From: Eucommia ulmoides
Taxonomy: Eukaryota; Streptophyta; Magnoliopsida; Garryales; Eucommiaceae
DNA length: 64,000 nt
Direction of reading: 5' to 3'
Assembly (NCBI GenBank): GCA_016647705.1
Contig: CM028336.1
Location: forward strand, 6,382,048 to 6,446,047
Shown here piece by piece: positions 32,320 to 44,659 of the stretch (the stretch's first letter is position 1; the number at the start of each line of letters is the position of its first letter). A program made the position numbers and the translations under genes. Below the pieces are notes generated by a model. It was not told the origin of the DNA, ran no database searches, and worked only from the letters and a program-made list of their open reading frames with translations.

Positions 32320-34470
32320 AGAGAGTACGAAAATTATGGATTTGAATTGGGTTGTTTAAGAGCGAAAGCATGCTCTTGGGTTTGTGCAAGAAAAAGAAAA
32401 CAATACACTTTTTACTCTTAATTTTTTTATTTTTTATTTTTATGTGGCTTTTCTTGAATAACACCTGTCCTGACAGTATAAAAAAAAAATATGACACTAC
32501 CCTTTAATCCTACCTAATGCCAACAGTGTACCCGTCTCTAATTGGAGTACCTAAAACAAAATATTTTATCGGTGTACGGTTCTCATAATATAAAAATAAT
32601 TTATGAACCAGGTATATTTATCAAATAATATTTTTTAAAATATAAATATAACAGCACACTCGAGTAACATCAAACTTCAACATATATCATCGGAATAAAA
32701 CATCTACATTTAAATCAACTAGTCAAATTACTTTGATGAATTGGGTAAGGCTTATAAGATTATGTCACATTTTACGCAATTTAATACCACTAAACTAAAT
32801 TTTGTTATTATTTAGAATAATCTAAATTAGTATAATCGATTTATTTTATTTGTTTTCATAGGTTTTTTAAATTGGAGCAAAAACACAATAATTTGGAGCA
32901 AAACGGAGGTTAAAAAAGGATTAAAAAAAATAGAGGATAACCAAGACGACCGGCAAACTGACCCGAACCCACGATCTGTCCCAGCCCGATACGCGGGCCT
33001 GTGCCAAATCGCTGGCCCAGGACCCTTTTCTGTTCTTTTTCCCTTAGGCCCATGTGTTGGGCTGAGGCCTATTCTGGTTATGTTTCATTATTAATTTGCT
33101 TTGTTTTCCTCAGGCCTAACCCTTTCGTTTTTTCTCCTAAGGCCCATGCTCCCTTCTTCTTTTTCTTCCTTTTTTTTTTTTTTTTTCAAGCCATTTGTTC
33201 CCTTAGGCCCATGCCATCAGCCCAGGCCCAGCAACCCGTTACTAAATATTTATAATGTAACCCATTTACAAAGTACAACATTTAATATTTTTTTGAATAA
33301 AAATGAACTTGGTAAAATCAAAACACTATTCAAATTTCAAAATTGTTACTCATTTTTTAAAGAGCACCTAGACACATGTTTAGTATCAATTCAAAAATGG
33401 CGAATGGCATGTACATATCTATTAATAAATTAGAACAAAAATATATTTTAACGGTCTAAGTTCAAATTTAGAAGACGAATGGTTGAAATTGAATTTGTAC
33501 AACTTTTCACTTCATTAATTTCAAATTTCTTTACAACACTCAACTCCAACTCACTCAATAACTTAAATGAAAAGATGAAATATTTAGAAAGAAAATTAAT
33601 ATTTAAAAAAATTTCAAATCCACAAGTTATTTATACTTGCATATAATTATACAAGTTTTTGTCTTGAATTTTAGTTATTATAGATATTTAATTGTTAGTT
33701 ATTATTAATGTTTAAATGAAATAGGTGACAAATGTTAATCTCGATTGTTTGTTATTATTGACGTTCAAATAAAATGTGTATTGAATGTTGTATATACTGA
33801 AAAATATTTTAATTTTTTGTTTTCGTTATTTTACACATGTTCTTTCAAGCACAAGTTATACACTAATCTATTAATAAATTAGAACGGAAATACATTTTAA
33901 CTATCCAGATTCAAAGTTTAAAAGATAAATGGTTAAAATTAAACTTCTACAACTTTTCAACACATTAATTTTAAACTTATTTACACAACTCAATGACTTA
34001 AATAAAAATATGAAATATTTGGGAAAAAATTCACGCTTGAAAAATTCGCAAAGTTACTTCCAAAGCAGTTGAATTTAATTAACTAATTTTTTGTTATTTC
34101 TTATTTTTTTATGCTTATAAACTTAAAAAGGAAAAATGATTTTTTTTGGTTCTTGAAGTTTGGGATGGGTTTTAAGTAGTCCCTTATATTTAGCACTCGA
34201 CACATTTGTTCTCTGAACTATTAAAATTAAGGGTTAATAGCACTTCACCCCCCTTTGATTTGGCTCATTTTCATTTTTTCTCCTTGTGGTTTAAATGTCA
34301 CCACTTATCCCCCTGTAGTTTGTAGACCTAAGTGCAACGCTAACTCCGATGACAAAAAACATAGAATATCGATTTTGCCCTTCCGTAATTATTCATAATT
34401 ATTGAGGTAAAAAGTGTAATTAACCCTTCACCGTTTCACAGCACACACTAGACTAAGCAAGAGCTTCCCT
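32320..34470. other. Intergenic with dispersed-repeat remnants
   Basis: 32563-32605 repeats the segment at 803-845. 32935-33240 has TTAGGCCCATG and GGCCCAG words typical of plant LTR leaders, but no element ends were found. 33250-34140 is AT-rich. 34215-34440 has the AGGGTTAATAGCACTTCACC type sequence of a common plant repeat. No gene seen. Confidence 0.45.
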
Positions 34471-34480
34471 CTCTAAAAAC

Positions 34481-34666
34481 TAGGGATGGTTATGGGCCTG
34501 GGGCCCGCCCAGCCCGCCAAGCCCGCTCACTCTTTTTTAGGGCTTGGGTTTGTGTTTTGAGCCCGTGGGCCGGGCTTGGGCTTGAAAATGAAGACTCGAT
34601 GAATTTTAGGGTCCGATTTGGGTTTGGCTATTTTCTTTTAGGCCCGGCCCGGCCCGGTCATTAAAA

Positions 34667-34699
<33 letters not shown>

Positions 34700-35126
34700 T
34701 AATTTACATATGAAAATATTGTGATTTACATGTTAGATTTTTTATTTATTTGATATTATTATACTATATGTTAATTAATTATAAAAATTAAAAAAAATGG
34801 TTTGGATTGCAGTGTTTAGTTATAAGGTTTTATCAGAATTCTAAATCTGTGTTTAATAAGTGTGTTCTATTCTGAATTGGATTGCAGTTTTTTTTTTTTG
34901 GTTAATTATAAAAAATATATATATATTTTTCAATTCTGTTGTATTTGTTGTATTTTTTTTAAATTAAAAAAAAAATTATAGGATCGAGTTGTAGGCTTAG
35001 GTTATTTTTATAGAGCCGGGCTTGGGTATGGAATTAAAGCCCAATCATAGAGTCGGGCCGGACTCGGGCCTAGCAATTTTTCGTAATACCCTAGTCTAAA
35101 CCCGGCCCGGCCCATGACCATCCCTA
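34481..35126. mobile_element. hAT-like MITE with 8-bp target duplication
   Basis: Terminal inverted repeats TAGGGATGGTYATGGGCC at both ends (34481-34498 and 35109-35126), 646 bp overall, with GCCCGG-rich subterminal blocks and an AT-rich core. Flanks CTAAAAAC (34473-34480) and CTAGAAAC (35127-35134) are an 8-bp duplication with one mismatch, the hAT size. No transposase, so non-autonomous. Confidence 0.85.
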
Positions 35127-35134
35127 CTAGAAAC

Positions 35135-36340
35135 CCTAATCGAAGGAGGCAGGGGCGGAGACTTCTCCATCGCCGCCTCCCCTACCAGCTTCGATTTACT
35201 CCCGCCTCCTCAACTCTCTATCTCAGTGGTTGTTCGGCGTTGGCATCCTCCATCCTCTCCAAACGGCCGTCTAACTCATATCGCCACTACCTCCGCCTCG
35301 CCACCGTCATCAACAATACCACCTCCGAGCCACCAAAAAATGGGCGTCAACGCCGAATCCAGACGAAGCCATCGTCGTACCTTCAGGCTTCCCCTCAAAT
35401 CTAAGCCCTTCACCCCCTCAAATCTTAGCTCTCTCGCTTCTCTCAACCCCCTCTCGCTAGATTAGACTCGATCTGAGCGAATCTCGCTATTGAATGAGGG
35501 TTTACGCCCGGCGATGGAAGGCAGTGGTTAGCTCCGACCTGGTCGACGACCGGTGGTTGTCACATCTTCGATCTGCCTAGAAATGGACAGATCTGAAGGC
35601 ATTGGTTCCTTGGTCGACCTCAGGTTTGATTATTGGTCTGCTGCCGCCAGGCTCCTCTCTCGTTTCGATTCATCTCCTCCCAAATTCCCTTTACCCCGAA
35701 ATCATTCGCAAAGTTCATATGAAAACTCAAATCGCTCTCTCAATTCATCTTTCACACTCCATTTCGCCATCACATGTAAACTCGATCAAGGCTGACCCAA
35801 TTTCGACTGACTTTTTTATTCTGACTTTGCATTCTACAATAGTGGAGTTTGTTTTGCTATTGTTAGGTTGTTTCAGTTCATTTCAATTTTTGTTCTATGT
35901 TTGGATTTGTTGCCTCTGTGCAGTGTTCTTGAGTGTTCTTGATTCATTGTTCTCCCCTGATGTAGACAGTGATCTGCTGTGTTATTGTTCTTGAACTAGC
36001 TTGCTTGTGGTTTAGTTCATTTTAAATCTTGTCTGCTAAATGCAGTTAGTGTTATTTGCCTAGTGTTCTATTCCTTTCAATGTAGTGTTTTTGTTCTTGA
36101 GATATATGGATTTCGACTACTGATATGTAGGCAATGGTTGCCATCCTTTTTTTTACTCCTAGATTGTTGGATCACCAAGCTGGAAGTTCTTTATGGTTGT
36201 GCCTAGAAGGCATAGTATGTTATGCTTTTTATGCATTTTGTTATTTTTTATTGTTATATTCTCTCATTTGGTTGAGGATATTGTTTTCCGATTATTGTAT
36301 TTCCTTTGTGATAGAGGTTTGTATTTGATTTGGTTGGATA
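35135..36340. other. Possible non-coding or decayed gene region
   Basis: Starts AAACCCTAATCGAAGG, a composition common in plant 5' leaders, with CCTCCGCC-rich sequence to about 35460, then T-rich intron-like DNA. Open frames are short (under 131 codons), overlapping and unrecognised. Confidence 0.3.
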
Positions 36341-36502
36341 GACTATTCCCTCAGTATTTTTTGGGTTTTTAATTCCCCTTTTAATGTCATTCTATTTTGT
36401 TAAAAATAAAAATAACCCTTCTCCATTTCAACCATTATTCTTCCATTCTTCGTTTTAAAAACCGACAAAAATATGATAATTCATATTTTATTACTTCAAA
36501 TA

Positions 36503-37111
36503 TTAAACATTCATTTCATTGCTATAAACATAATTAATTGAGTCTTTTCCGTAGATCAAAGTGGTTGCCAAGTGTTCGTATGAATCCGATAATGAATTCA
36601 ACAACACAAGGGCTTTGTCCTCATCTTTGATCTCTTTATCTAGGTTCAATAGATCGGCAATTAATTTGTTGAAGTCATTCAAATGGTCCATTATAGATGT
36701 ACCTTCTTGGTATTGAAATCGAAAAAGCTTTTGCTTCAGATACAACCGATTCTCAATACTCTTCGTCATGTACTTTTCTTCAAGTACCCTCCATAAGTCC
36801 TTCGCCATCGTCTCTCTCATTACAAAGTATTTGACATTCTTTGCAAGACAGAGACAAATAGAACCGCATGCCATTTTGTTGATCTTCAACCATTCTGCTT
36901 TCTCCATAAAATCTGGTTTTTCCTCCAGGGTTATATCCAAATCCTGTTGGATCAGCATATCCATCATCTCACATTGCCACATGCCAAAACTGTTTGTTTC
37001 ATCAAATTTTTCAATATCAAATTTGCCATTTGATATTGACAGTTTTGTTTGTAAACAGGAAGAGGTTGATAGTGATTCAATCTCCTCCGTTTTCGATTCG
37101 ATCTCCGCCAT
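36503..37111 (-). pseudogene. Tnt1-like gag, truncated
   Basis: From ATG 37111 (MAEIESK). Recognisable as copia gag by FDETNSFGMWQCEMMDMLIQ, AEWLKINKMACGSI, LWRVLEEKYMTKSIENRLYL and IADLLNLDKEIKDEDKALVL, then LLNSLSDSYEHLATTLIYGK. The match is lost after YGKDSIN and a stop follows. Roughly the first 200 residues remain; the zinc knuckle and pol are absent. Confidence 0.8.
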
Positions 37112-37132
37112 AATCCCAAGCTCACAACCGAA

Positions 37133-37144
37133 GCTCTGATACCA
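37133..37144 (-). other. Primer binding site of the Tnt1-like element
   Basis: Minus strand TGGTATCAGAGC, exact complement of the initiator tRNA-Met 3' end, two bases after the LTR end. Confidence 0.85.
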
Positions 37145-37146
37145 CT

Positions 37147-37749
37147 TGTTGTGCGGAAACGTGTCGGGTGGACCCAAAACACAGAACAAATATTATGGAG
37201 ATGAAATGAAAACACACACACACACTCATAAACAATAACACAAGATTTAACGAGGTTCGGCAATTTTACCTACTCCTCGAGAGCAACTATGAAACTTCTT
37301 TATTTGACAATGAAAATACAAATAAAGAATACAAAACAAGGTCTTAAAAAAACTTAAAACACTTGTGCAAAAATTCACTCAATTGTGGCTATTGAGGAAT
37401 TGAACTCTCACTCTCACTCTCACTCTACTTCTTCAATTGAGAGATATTGATTTTTTCAATTGTGAGATATTAATCTTCAAAGCTCATAGCCTCTATTTAT
37501 AGTAGAGGTTTGAGCTTTTTTTTTCAATCTGAACCAAAACCATGAACCTTCAACAATTTCTGCAGTCCGAAATTGCAGCTCCTACTTTCAACAAAAATGG
37601 CCACTTTAACATGCTGATTTTCTCTTCAAAAAATCTGCTACTGCTTTCATATTGTCAGAAACAAAAGCTTTCCCATTTTTCAAACCCAAGACGTATTGCC
37701 AATTGGAATTGAAGCTGCTGAAATTTTGTTCCATTCAAACAAGACTACA
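37147..37749 (-). repeat. LTR of the Tnt1-like element
   Basis: About 603 bp with TG...CA ends. On the minus strand it has a TATA box-like TATAAATAGAGG (about 37492-37503). The outer boundary is inferred from the TGTA start and is less certain than the inner one. Confidence 0.65.
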
Positions 37750-37800
37750 TCAATAAAAATAGGGCCCACCATTTAAAAAGAGAGCAAAAAAATCCATCAA

Positions 37801-40056
37801 TTATCTTCTCCTAAAAAGCATGATCACAAACCACAACAAGAAGGAAGTCGTCCCCAACAATAAAATAAAATACGTCAAGACGAGTAAGCCGAAGACCATC
37901 CCATGGGAGCTATCAGTGCTTTCATAAAAATCAGAAATATAGTTGATCACTAGTAAAGCATAAAGCATAAAAGCGCATGACGCCGTAAACAGCATTACAT
38001 ACTGGGATGTAAAAGACCACCTCATCCAACTAAGTGACCAAATGGTAACAAACGTCATGACTATTCCGAAAATGAACATCAAGGTGCACACCAAGATGAT
38101 GTAGAATCTAAGAGAGTAGTTCCGGATGAAGAAATAGTTCTGCAAGATTCATTACACTTGTACTGCTGGTTTTTTTTTTTGTCTCCTTAATGATGTTTTC
38201 AAAACTACACAAAACGGAGAACGGGATTGCCGTTAATACTAGGTACACCATCTCAATTAAGGTTATCCGGCTTATTTTTATTTCTTCTGTCAAATTATTA
38301 GGTTGAGCGTTGTTATGTCGACTGATCTCAATGGCCTACACATATTGTAATGGTTTTAGTTGCTTAGGGGCATGTTTTGTTTTCAAAACAATAGATGAGA
38401 AAGCACTTGTGAGATTACAATTTGATGAATTTTTGTTTTTCATAATCAATTTTAATTTTCATAGAAAATTCTTTTTTAGATCCAAATATCCGATAGAAAT
38501 TACAAAGAGATGAAACTATATAACAAACTAGGAACGATATGAAACCTATTTATGGGTAAAATAGTTAGCTAGTTTGATATAATAAAACTCTGTAAAACGA
38601 CTATAAGAGCAACTCCAATGCAAGAGAGACATTTATAATAGACAAATCAATGAATGTCTACTTGAATAGTAATTTGCCTGGTTAAAATGAAGAAGTCACT
38701 CCAAAACAAATAGACATTTATGTTGGCCATTTCTTTATTTATCCATTTTTATTTAAAAAATTTCAACTAATAAATTGAGAATCCATCTACCAAATTTGAG
38801 AATAATAACATTAGTAAAAATTATATAAAAATAAATAAATTAACAACAAACACATAATAAGATACACTTAATGATATAAAAAAATAATTAAGTAATAAAT
38901 AATTATATAAAAATTCATTTAATAATAAATTAGATTTCAACTAGAAAAATTAAATTAAGCCCCAATTTTAAAAAATAACTGAAAGTCAAGTTACTACTAT
39001 GATCCACTTAATTAAATAACCCCTTTTAACCGGATACACTTAAATCCACTTAAACACTTGCCCAAAGCCCATAACCCAATAACTTAAACCAACTTAAAAT
39101 AATTTTAATTAACTAATTGCACAAGCCCAAACTCACTAAACAAAATCAAGAAGTCACTCCAACCTAAATAGGCATTTATGTTGATCATTTCTTTATTTAA
39201 TTTTTATTTAAAATTTTCAACCAATAAATTGAGAATCCATCTAAAAAATTTGGGAATAATAACCTTAATGAAATTAAATTAAGACCCAATTTAAAATAAT
39301 AACATTAGAAAATTTTGTTATTAGTTTCAAATGAGATCATATATTTAAATTTTATGTCAATCAAGTCCCCTCATTTTTAATTTGTATAAATTTAAGCTCT
39401 TTTCAATTTAAAAATAAATTAGATTTCAACTACAACAATTAAGTTAAAACCCAATTTAAAAAAAAAAATTAAAAGTCCACTTATAATTATTACCCACTCA
39501 ATTAAATAACCCAATAATTTAAATTCACTTAAATAATTTTAATTAAATAACCAAACGCACTTAAATCTACTGAATACTTGCTCAAACCCACCCCACTCTA
39601 GCCCACCCCAAAACCCACTAAATACTTGCTCAAACCTACCCCACTCTAGCCCACCCCAAAATAACCCACCATTTCCTATCTCAGAGAGAACACCGGTGTG
39701 GCATTTATGGGTGGATGTCTGTGTGTATGTTTGTGTGTGTGTGTGTTAGTGAGTGTGTAGGGGGGGAGAGAGAGAGAGCGAGCGAGCCTAAATGTTAGGG
39801 TTCTGGAGTCTCCGGTTCGCGATCTCCTCCTGCACTAAATCGAGTTTGGTTCGTTGACGTTGATGCCCAATATCACCAACCGCAGCCGGATGTTAGGGTT
39901 CTGGAGGCTCCGATTCGCGATCTCCTCCTTCACCAAGTCACGTATGGTTCGATGACGTTGAAGCTCAATATCCCCAACCGTAGCATTGCCCGTCGATGAA
40001 CTTGCCTCTGCCGCCGATGACGTTTCGCCGGAAATCATCCCCGTCGCTAATGACAT
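37801..40056 (-). pseudogene. Cluster gene copy C, lacking the repeated exon
   Basis: Exon 1 from ATG 40056 (MSLATGMISGETSSAAEAS) contains a ~95-bp internal tandem duplication around DIELQRHRTIRDLVKEEIAN; the second copy is out of frame. The 177-nt exon present in A and B is absent: exon 1 runs straight into the GT/GA tract and long intron. The last exon, 38335-37801, starts after acceptor TGTGTAG/GCC and encodes ITLIEMVYLVLTAIPFSVL, then shifts frame by two bases after HPELLS near 38115. It continues FYIILVCTLMFIFGIVMTF and ends FRRR. Exon length 535 against 549 in A. Non-functional by frameshift unless spliced differently. Confidence 0.6.
38580..39700. repeat. Tandem AT-rich blocks in intron of copy C
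   Basis: Two direct copies of a ~470-bp block containing GGCATTTATGTTG, TTTCTTTATTTA and AAATTAGATTTCAACTA words; also a short repeat of ACTTGCTCAAACC near 39580-39640. Related to 27740-28320 and 52490-53090. Confidence 0.55.
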
Positions 40057-40275
40057 GGCCGGAACAGAGAGCTAGAGAGAGAGCGCTAGAAATTTACTTT
40101 GAGAGTTTAGGTCTCCTACACGATGACTTCCCGGTTGGATTTTTCCATTTTGGGTTGTTCACAATTTTTTCAAGCTCGTAAACGTAGGCGACTCAGACCT
40201 ATACTGGCACCCCAAGTCTATTGGGTTATGAAGTTGATTATTTCATAATTCTATATTATTTATCTATTTTTTTAA

Positions 40276-40300
40276 TGGCTGTACAAGTGGCTGCCAAGAG
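40276..40300 (+). pseudogene. PABN exon stub left of the copia element
   Basis: GTGGCTGCCAAGAG at 40287-40300 encodes V-A-A-K-R, continuing as T-N-V-P-G on the far side of the element (45033 onward). This is the conserved KRTNVPG stretch after the RRM of plant PABN proteins. Only a few codons survive here. Confidence 0.6.
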
Positions 40301-40490
40301 TGTTAAGATTAATGAATAACATCAAAAGTTTAGAGAGAAAAGAGATGATGGCTAGGGTTTTATTATCATTGAAATCAAGAATGGAATCATACAAATGAAA
40401 AGAGAGACTTATATAAGAGTACAAAGGAAAACCTAGAAAGCAATTAAAAGATAGATATACCTTTACTAAATACTAATAATAATAAAATCT
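40301..40490 (-). repeat. Copia 3' LTR, copy B
   Basis: About 190 bp. Right next to it on the inner side is a purine-rich GAGTTTGAGAAGAGA (minus strand), the likely polypurine tract. The outer end may extend by the TATT that both LTRs share. Confidence 0.85.
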
Positions 40491-40507
40491 AATATCTCTT
40501 CTCAAAC

Positions 40508-42618
40508 TCACGATATTGCTGCAAGTAGTATCGAGAGTTTGCCAACTAAAAAACGAAAGCGCGAAATAGAATGCGACTTGGTGAACAAGTCTGCAATTTG
40601 CATAGAGGATGACACAAAAGGCAAAGTAATGGTCCCATGATGAAGATGATAACGAGTGAGATGACAATCGATCTCAATGTGCATGGTCCATTCATGAAAG
40701 ATTGAATTGTGAGCAATTTGAATAGCACTCTTGTTATCATAATACATGAGAATGGGATGAGAAAGAGAAACACCCATATCTGCAAGTAACCAATGCAACC
40801 AAATTATTTCAGTGGTAGTGGATGCCATCGCACGATACTCAGCTTCCGTGGAAGATTTAGAAACAACAGCTTGCTTCTTGCTCTTCCATGAAATAAGATA
40901 ATCACCCAAAATACACAAAAACCTATAACAGACTTGCGATCTATGGGATTACTAGCCCAATCAGCATCAGAATAAGCACGTAGCTCCAAAGACGAGGTCG
41001 ATGGAACTAAAAGACTCTGAAAGAGTGTACCCCGAAGATACCGAAGGATACGAAGAACAGCAGCCCAATGAACTATAGTAGGAGAAGTGACAAATTGACT
41101 AACGATATGAACAGCATGAGCAATGTCCGGGCGAGTAATAGTCAGATAGACCAAACTACCAACAATAGAACGATATGAGGTAGGATCTGACAAGAGAGCA
41201 CCATCGGAAGGTGAGTAGCGAACATTCACCTCTAGAGGAGTATCAACAGTCCTAGTATCAGTAAAACGAGCACGCTCGAGAATGTCAGCTGCATATTTGG
41301 ACTGAGAGAAAAGATAGCCTTTCGGAAAAAAAGCTACTTCAATACCCAAAAAATAGCGTAAAGCCCCCAAGTCCTTCATTTCAAACTGCCGAGATAATTC
41401 TGATTTCAAAATTGCAATCCCATCAACATCATCACCAGTAATAATCATGTCATCCACATATAAAGATAGTAGAATACGGCCGACAGTGGTATATTTTATA
41501 AACAGAGCAAAATCATGATTACTTGGGTGAAAACCAAGCGAAGTAATTGCCGTAGAGAACTTCTCAAACCAGGCTCGAGGAGCCTGTTTAAGGCTGTATA
41601 GAGCTTTCTTGAGTTTGCAAACTTCTCCAGACTTGTGAGCAACACCCGGAGGAGGTGTCATGTAAACTTCTTCGTGAAGGTCGCCATTCAAGAAGGCATT
41701 TTTAACATCCATCTGAGAAATATACCACTGACGAACAGATGCAACGGCAATAAGAGTGCGAACAGTCGTCATTTTTGCAACTGGAGCAAAAGTCTCCTCA
41801 TAATCCATACCATATTGTTGAGAAAATCCCTTAGCAACCAAACGAGCTTTGTACTGCTCAACTGAACCGTCAGACTTGGTTTTAATTTTGTAGACCCACC
41901 GAAAACCAATTGGACTTTTACCTAGAGGTAAAGGTACCAAATCCCATGTATCCGTCTTGTATAAAGCAAAGAGTTCCTCAATCATAGCCTGTTGCCAAAG
42001 AGGATTAAGTACTGCCTCTTTATAGGATAAAGGCTCAGAGAGACAGTGAATAGAGGCTAAAAATGAAGCAAAAGAATGTGAATAGCAAGAGTAAACAAAA
42101 TCTGGTATATGAGTTGACTTACGAATGCGCTGAGGATAGCGAGGAAAAGGATCTACAATCTGAGAAGATTCTTGGTAGGCCGTCGGAGGGGAGGGGATAC
42201 TAGAAGTGTCAATACCTGTAGAGCTACCAGTGTCAATACCTACAGAGCTACCAGTGTCAACATGAAGTTCATCAGAAAAAGGATCAATGGAAATGAGATA
42301 AGATTTTGTCAAGTTGTGTGTACTAGAAAAAATAGTGGAAAAAGGTATATGCTCAAGAAACACAACATGACGGGATACATATAGTTTTTGTGCAACTGGA
42401 TCAAAGCAACGATATCCCTTTTGTCCCTCACCATAACCTAGGAAGACACAAATAGCAGAGCGAGAAGATAACTTACTACGCTCTACTCTCGGTCGAAGAA
42501 CAAAACAAGTGCACCCAAATACTCTTAAGGAGGAATAGTTAGGAGCATGACCATACAATTTTTCAAATGGAGACAAACCTGAAGAATGAGAAGATGGGAT
42601 CTTATTAATTAGGTTCAC
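40508..42618 (-). pseudogene. Copia reverse transcriptase and RNase H, copy B
   Basis: Long open frame 42618-40804: FWGEA/NLINKIPS region, LFALYKTDTWDLVPLP, RWVYKIKTKSDGSVEQYKAR, FAPVAKMTTVRTLIAVA, QMDVKNAFLNGDLHEEVYM and the catalytic LYVDDM. RNase H starts DADWASNP; a frameshift near 40915 breaks it, and the other frame continues SKSSTEAEYRAMA and DNKSAIQIAHN to 40508. The RT domain itself looks intact. The protein would copy element RNA into DNA in the cytoplasm. Confidence 0.9.
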
Positions 42619-43390
42619 TGTAGTAAATACCGCTTCTCCCCAAAATACACTAGGAACATAGGCAAATAATAAGAGAGAACGAGCAGTTTCAATAATGTGC
42701 CTATGTTTCTTTTCAGCGACACCATTTTACTCGGGAGTGTCAATACACGAGATTTGGTGAATTATTCCATCTAGAGCAAGCAAGTTAGTGAAAGGATTAG
42801 AAATATACTTCCCACCCAAATCACATCTAAAACACTTGATAACAGCAGAATGTTGGGTCTTAATAAGAGCTCGAAACTTTTGAAAAATATCAAAGAATTC
42901 AGAACGACGTTTCATAAGATAAACCCAACAATATCGAGTGTGATCATCAATGAAGGAAACATAATATCTAGACCCCCCTTTTGTAGTAATTGGAGAAAGT
43001 ACCCATACATCAGAGTGAACCAGATCAAATGGTTCAAGGGAAGAAGAAATGCTTCGATTAAAAGGTAAAATAGAGAATTTTGCAAGCTTACAACTACTAC
43101 AATGAGAAATATCACAAAATGACAAATTCCCTAAGGATCCTTTTGATACTAAGTATTTTAAACGGGATGCTGAAACATGACCAAGACGAGAATACCATAA
43201 ATAAAAACTAGAAGATGAAGAACTCAAATAAAAAGACAACAAGTCAACACCAGAAGCTGCAACATCTGGTACTCATAGCTCATCCAGTTTATATAGTCCC
43301 TCTTGCCTACGGCCTGTCCTAATCAGCTTCTGAGATTGCGGATCCTATACCTGACAAGAGGTAGAAGAGAAAGAGCCTGAGTAACCAGAA
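42619..43390 (-). pseudogene. Copia protease end and integrase, copy B
   Basis: A TAG at 43347-43345 (CAG in copy A) and a TGA at 43274-43272 interrupt the lead-in. The integrase follows in frame 43242-42727. The zinc-binding start reads LWYSRLGHVS, with Tyr where the first His of HHCC is expected, then CDISHCSSCKLAK. Core motifs HSDVW and CDLGGKY keep two acidic residues. A TAA at 42729-42727 replaces the usual Gln in TPQQNGVAE; the same frame continues NGVAEKKHRH after it, including the third acidic residue. Confidence 0.85.
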
Positions 43391-44659
43391 TCACATAATT
43401 GGCCAACAGAAACAAGATTCAATGTAAGGTTGGGAATATGATAAACACTTAAGAGATAATCGGGGTTTGACAACAGAACCAATGCCTGCTAATGGCATCG
43501 GAGTACCATCAGCAGTCATAATAGATACAGATGAGGTAGGCTTTAAAGAAGCAAATGATGGTAAATCAAGTGACATATGATGAGAGGCTCTAGAATCTAG
43601 AACCCTTATGGAGGAAACCATACCTGAAGAGCTAGAGGGTGACAAACCTACTGAAGATGCAGCGGACATAGCATGTGGCTGTGTAGCAAGGAACTTCTGA
43701 AATTGTTCAGTAAGGGCCTCTATTGTGGGATTAGAGGATGTTGGGTCTCCAAAACTAAAAGAATTTGATGACGACGGTACAGTTGCAACAGTATTAGGCT
43801 GTGGAGGCCTGTAAGAAGGTTTTTGAAAACGATTGTCAGATTTCCACTGGAGAGGCGATTGTTGCTGCTGTTGCTGTATTCTATTCAGTTTAGGGCATTG
43901 AGCCTTCCAATAACCTTTATGCTTACAGAAGCTGCATTCATCAACGGCAGGCCTCGAATAAGACTTGTTTTGATGATTGAAAGGGACTGCCAGAACAGAT
44001 GGACTGGCTGATTTGAGAACTCTTGTGTCTGATTGAGACTTGAAGCGTATCTTTTTGGCCAATAATTCACTAACCACTAAATCAACAGATGGAAGTGGAT
44101 TACGGTGCAAAATTGTCCCACGAAGTCCTTCAAAATCATCACGCAACGCCATAAAAAATTGAACCAAACGTTGTTCTTCACTACGAGCAATGTACGGAAT
44201 ACACGCTCGTAATTCTGCAGATTCTGTCAGAGCCAATTGATCCCAGAGATCTATCTTAGCGTTGTAGAATTCTTGGATACTCATATCATTCTGCTTCAGT
44301 GCTTGAATATCATATTCCAACTGATATTGTTTTGCAAAATTAGACTGTGTGTACAGTCTTGATAGATGATTCCAAACCTCTTTGGCATACTCATATTTCG
44401 CCAAGTGCATACCAATTGAATGTTCAACAGAGTTGTTAATCCAGGTAATGATTTTTGAATTATTTGCATCCCAAGTATCTAACAAAGTTATATAATTTTC
44501 AGCCCTTGCATCTTTTGGTTTAACTAGCGTACCACTAACATAACCCCACATCCTTTTGCCTTTAAATTTTTTTTTCATCACATAACTCCAATATGAAAAA
44601 AAATTCTCATTCAATCTCACAGAAATAGACTGAAGCGAATCATCCCTTTCAGACGCCAT
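43391..44659 (-). pseudogene. Copia gag and protease start, copy B
   Basis: From ATG 44659 (MASERDDSLQSISVRLNEN). It carries the copia gag core and a zinc knuckle reading CSFCKHKGYWKAQC, where the expected His ligand is Tyr (copy A keeps His). Near the end it reaches the protease motif, which reads DSRASHHM rather than DSGAS-HM; copy A has the same Arg. The frame is lost near 43450 by a one-base shift before the protease is complete. Gag would normally form the particle; the protease would process the polyprotein. Confidence 0.8.

Larger units (their letters stand above)
36503..37749 (-). mobile_element. Truncated Tnt1-like copia element: LTR plus gag
   Basis: 5' LTR (37147-37749, minus strand TGTAGTCTTG...GCACAACA), primer binding site and partial gag only. 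Everything from gag residue ~200 onward is lost. The LTR's outer end is about 50 bp from the stop codon of gene copy C. Confidence 0.75.

Noticed and set aside
36768-37139. 123-codon plus-strand open frame
   Set aside because: Antisense of the Tnt1-like gag.
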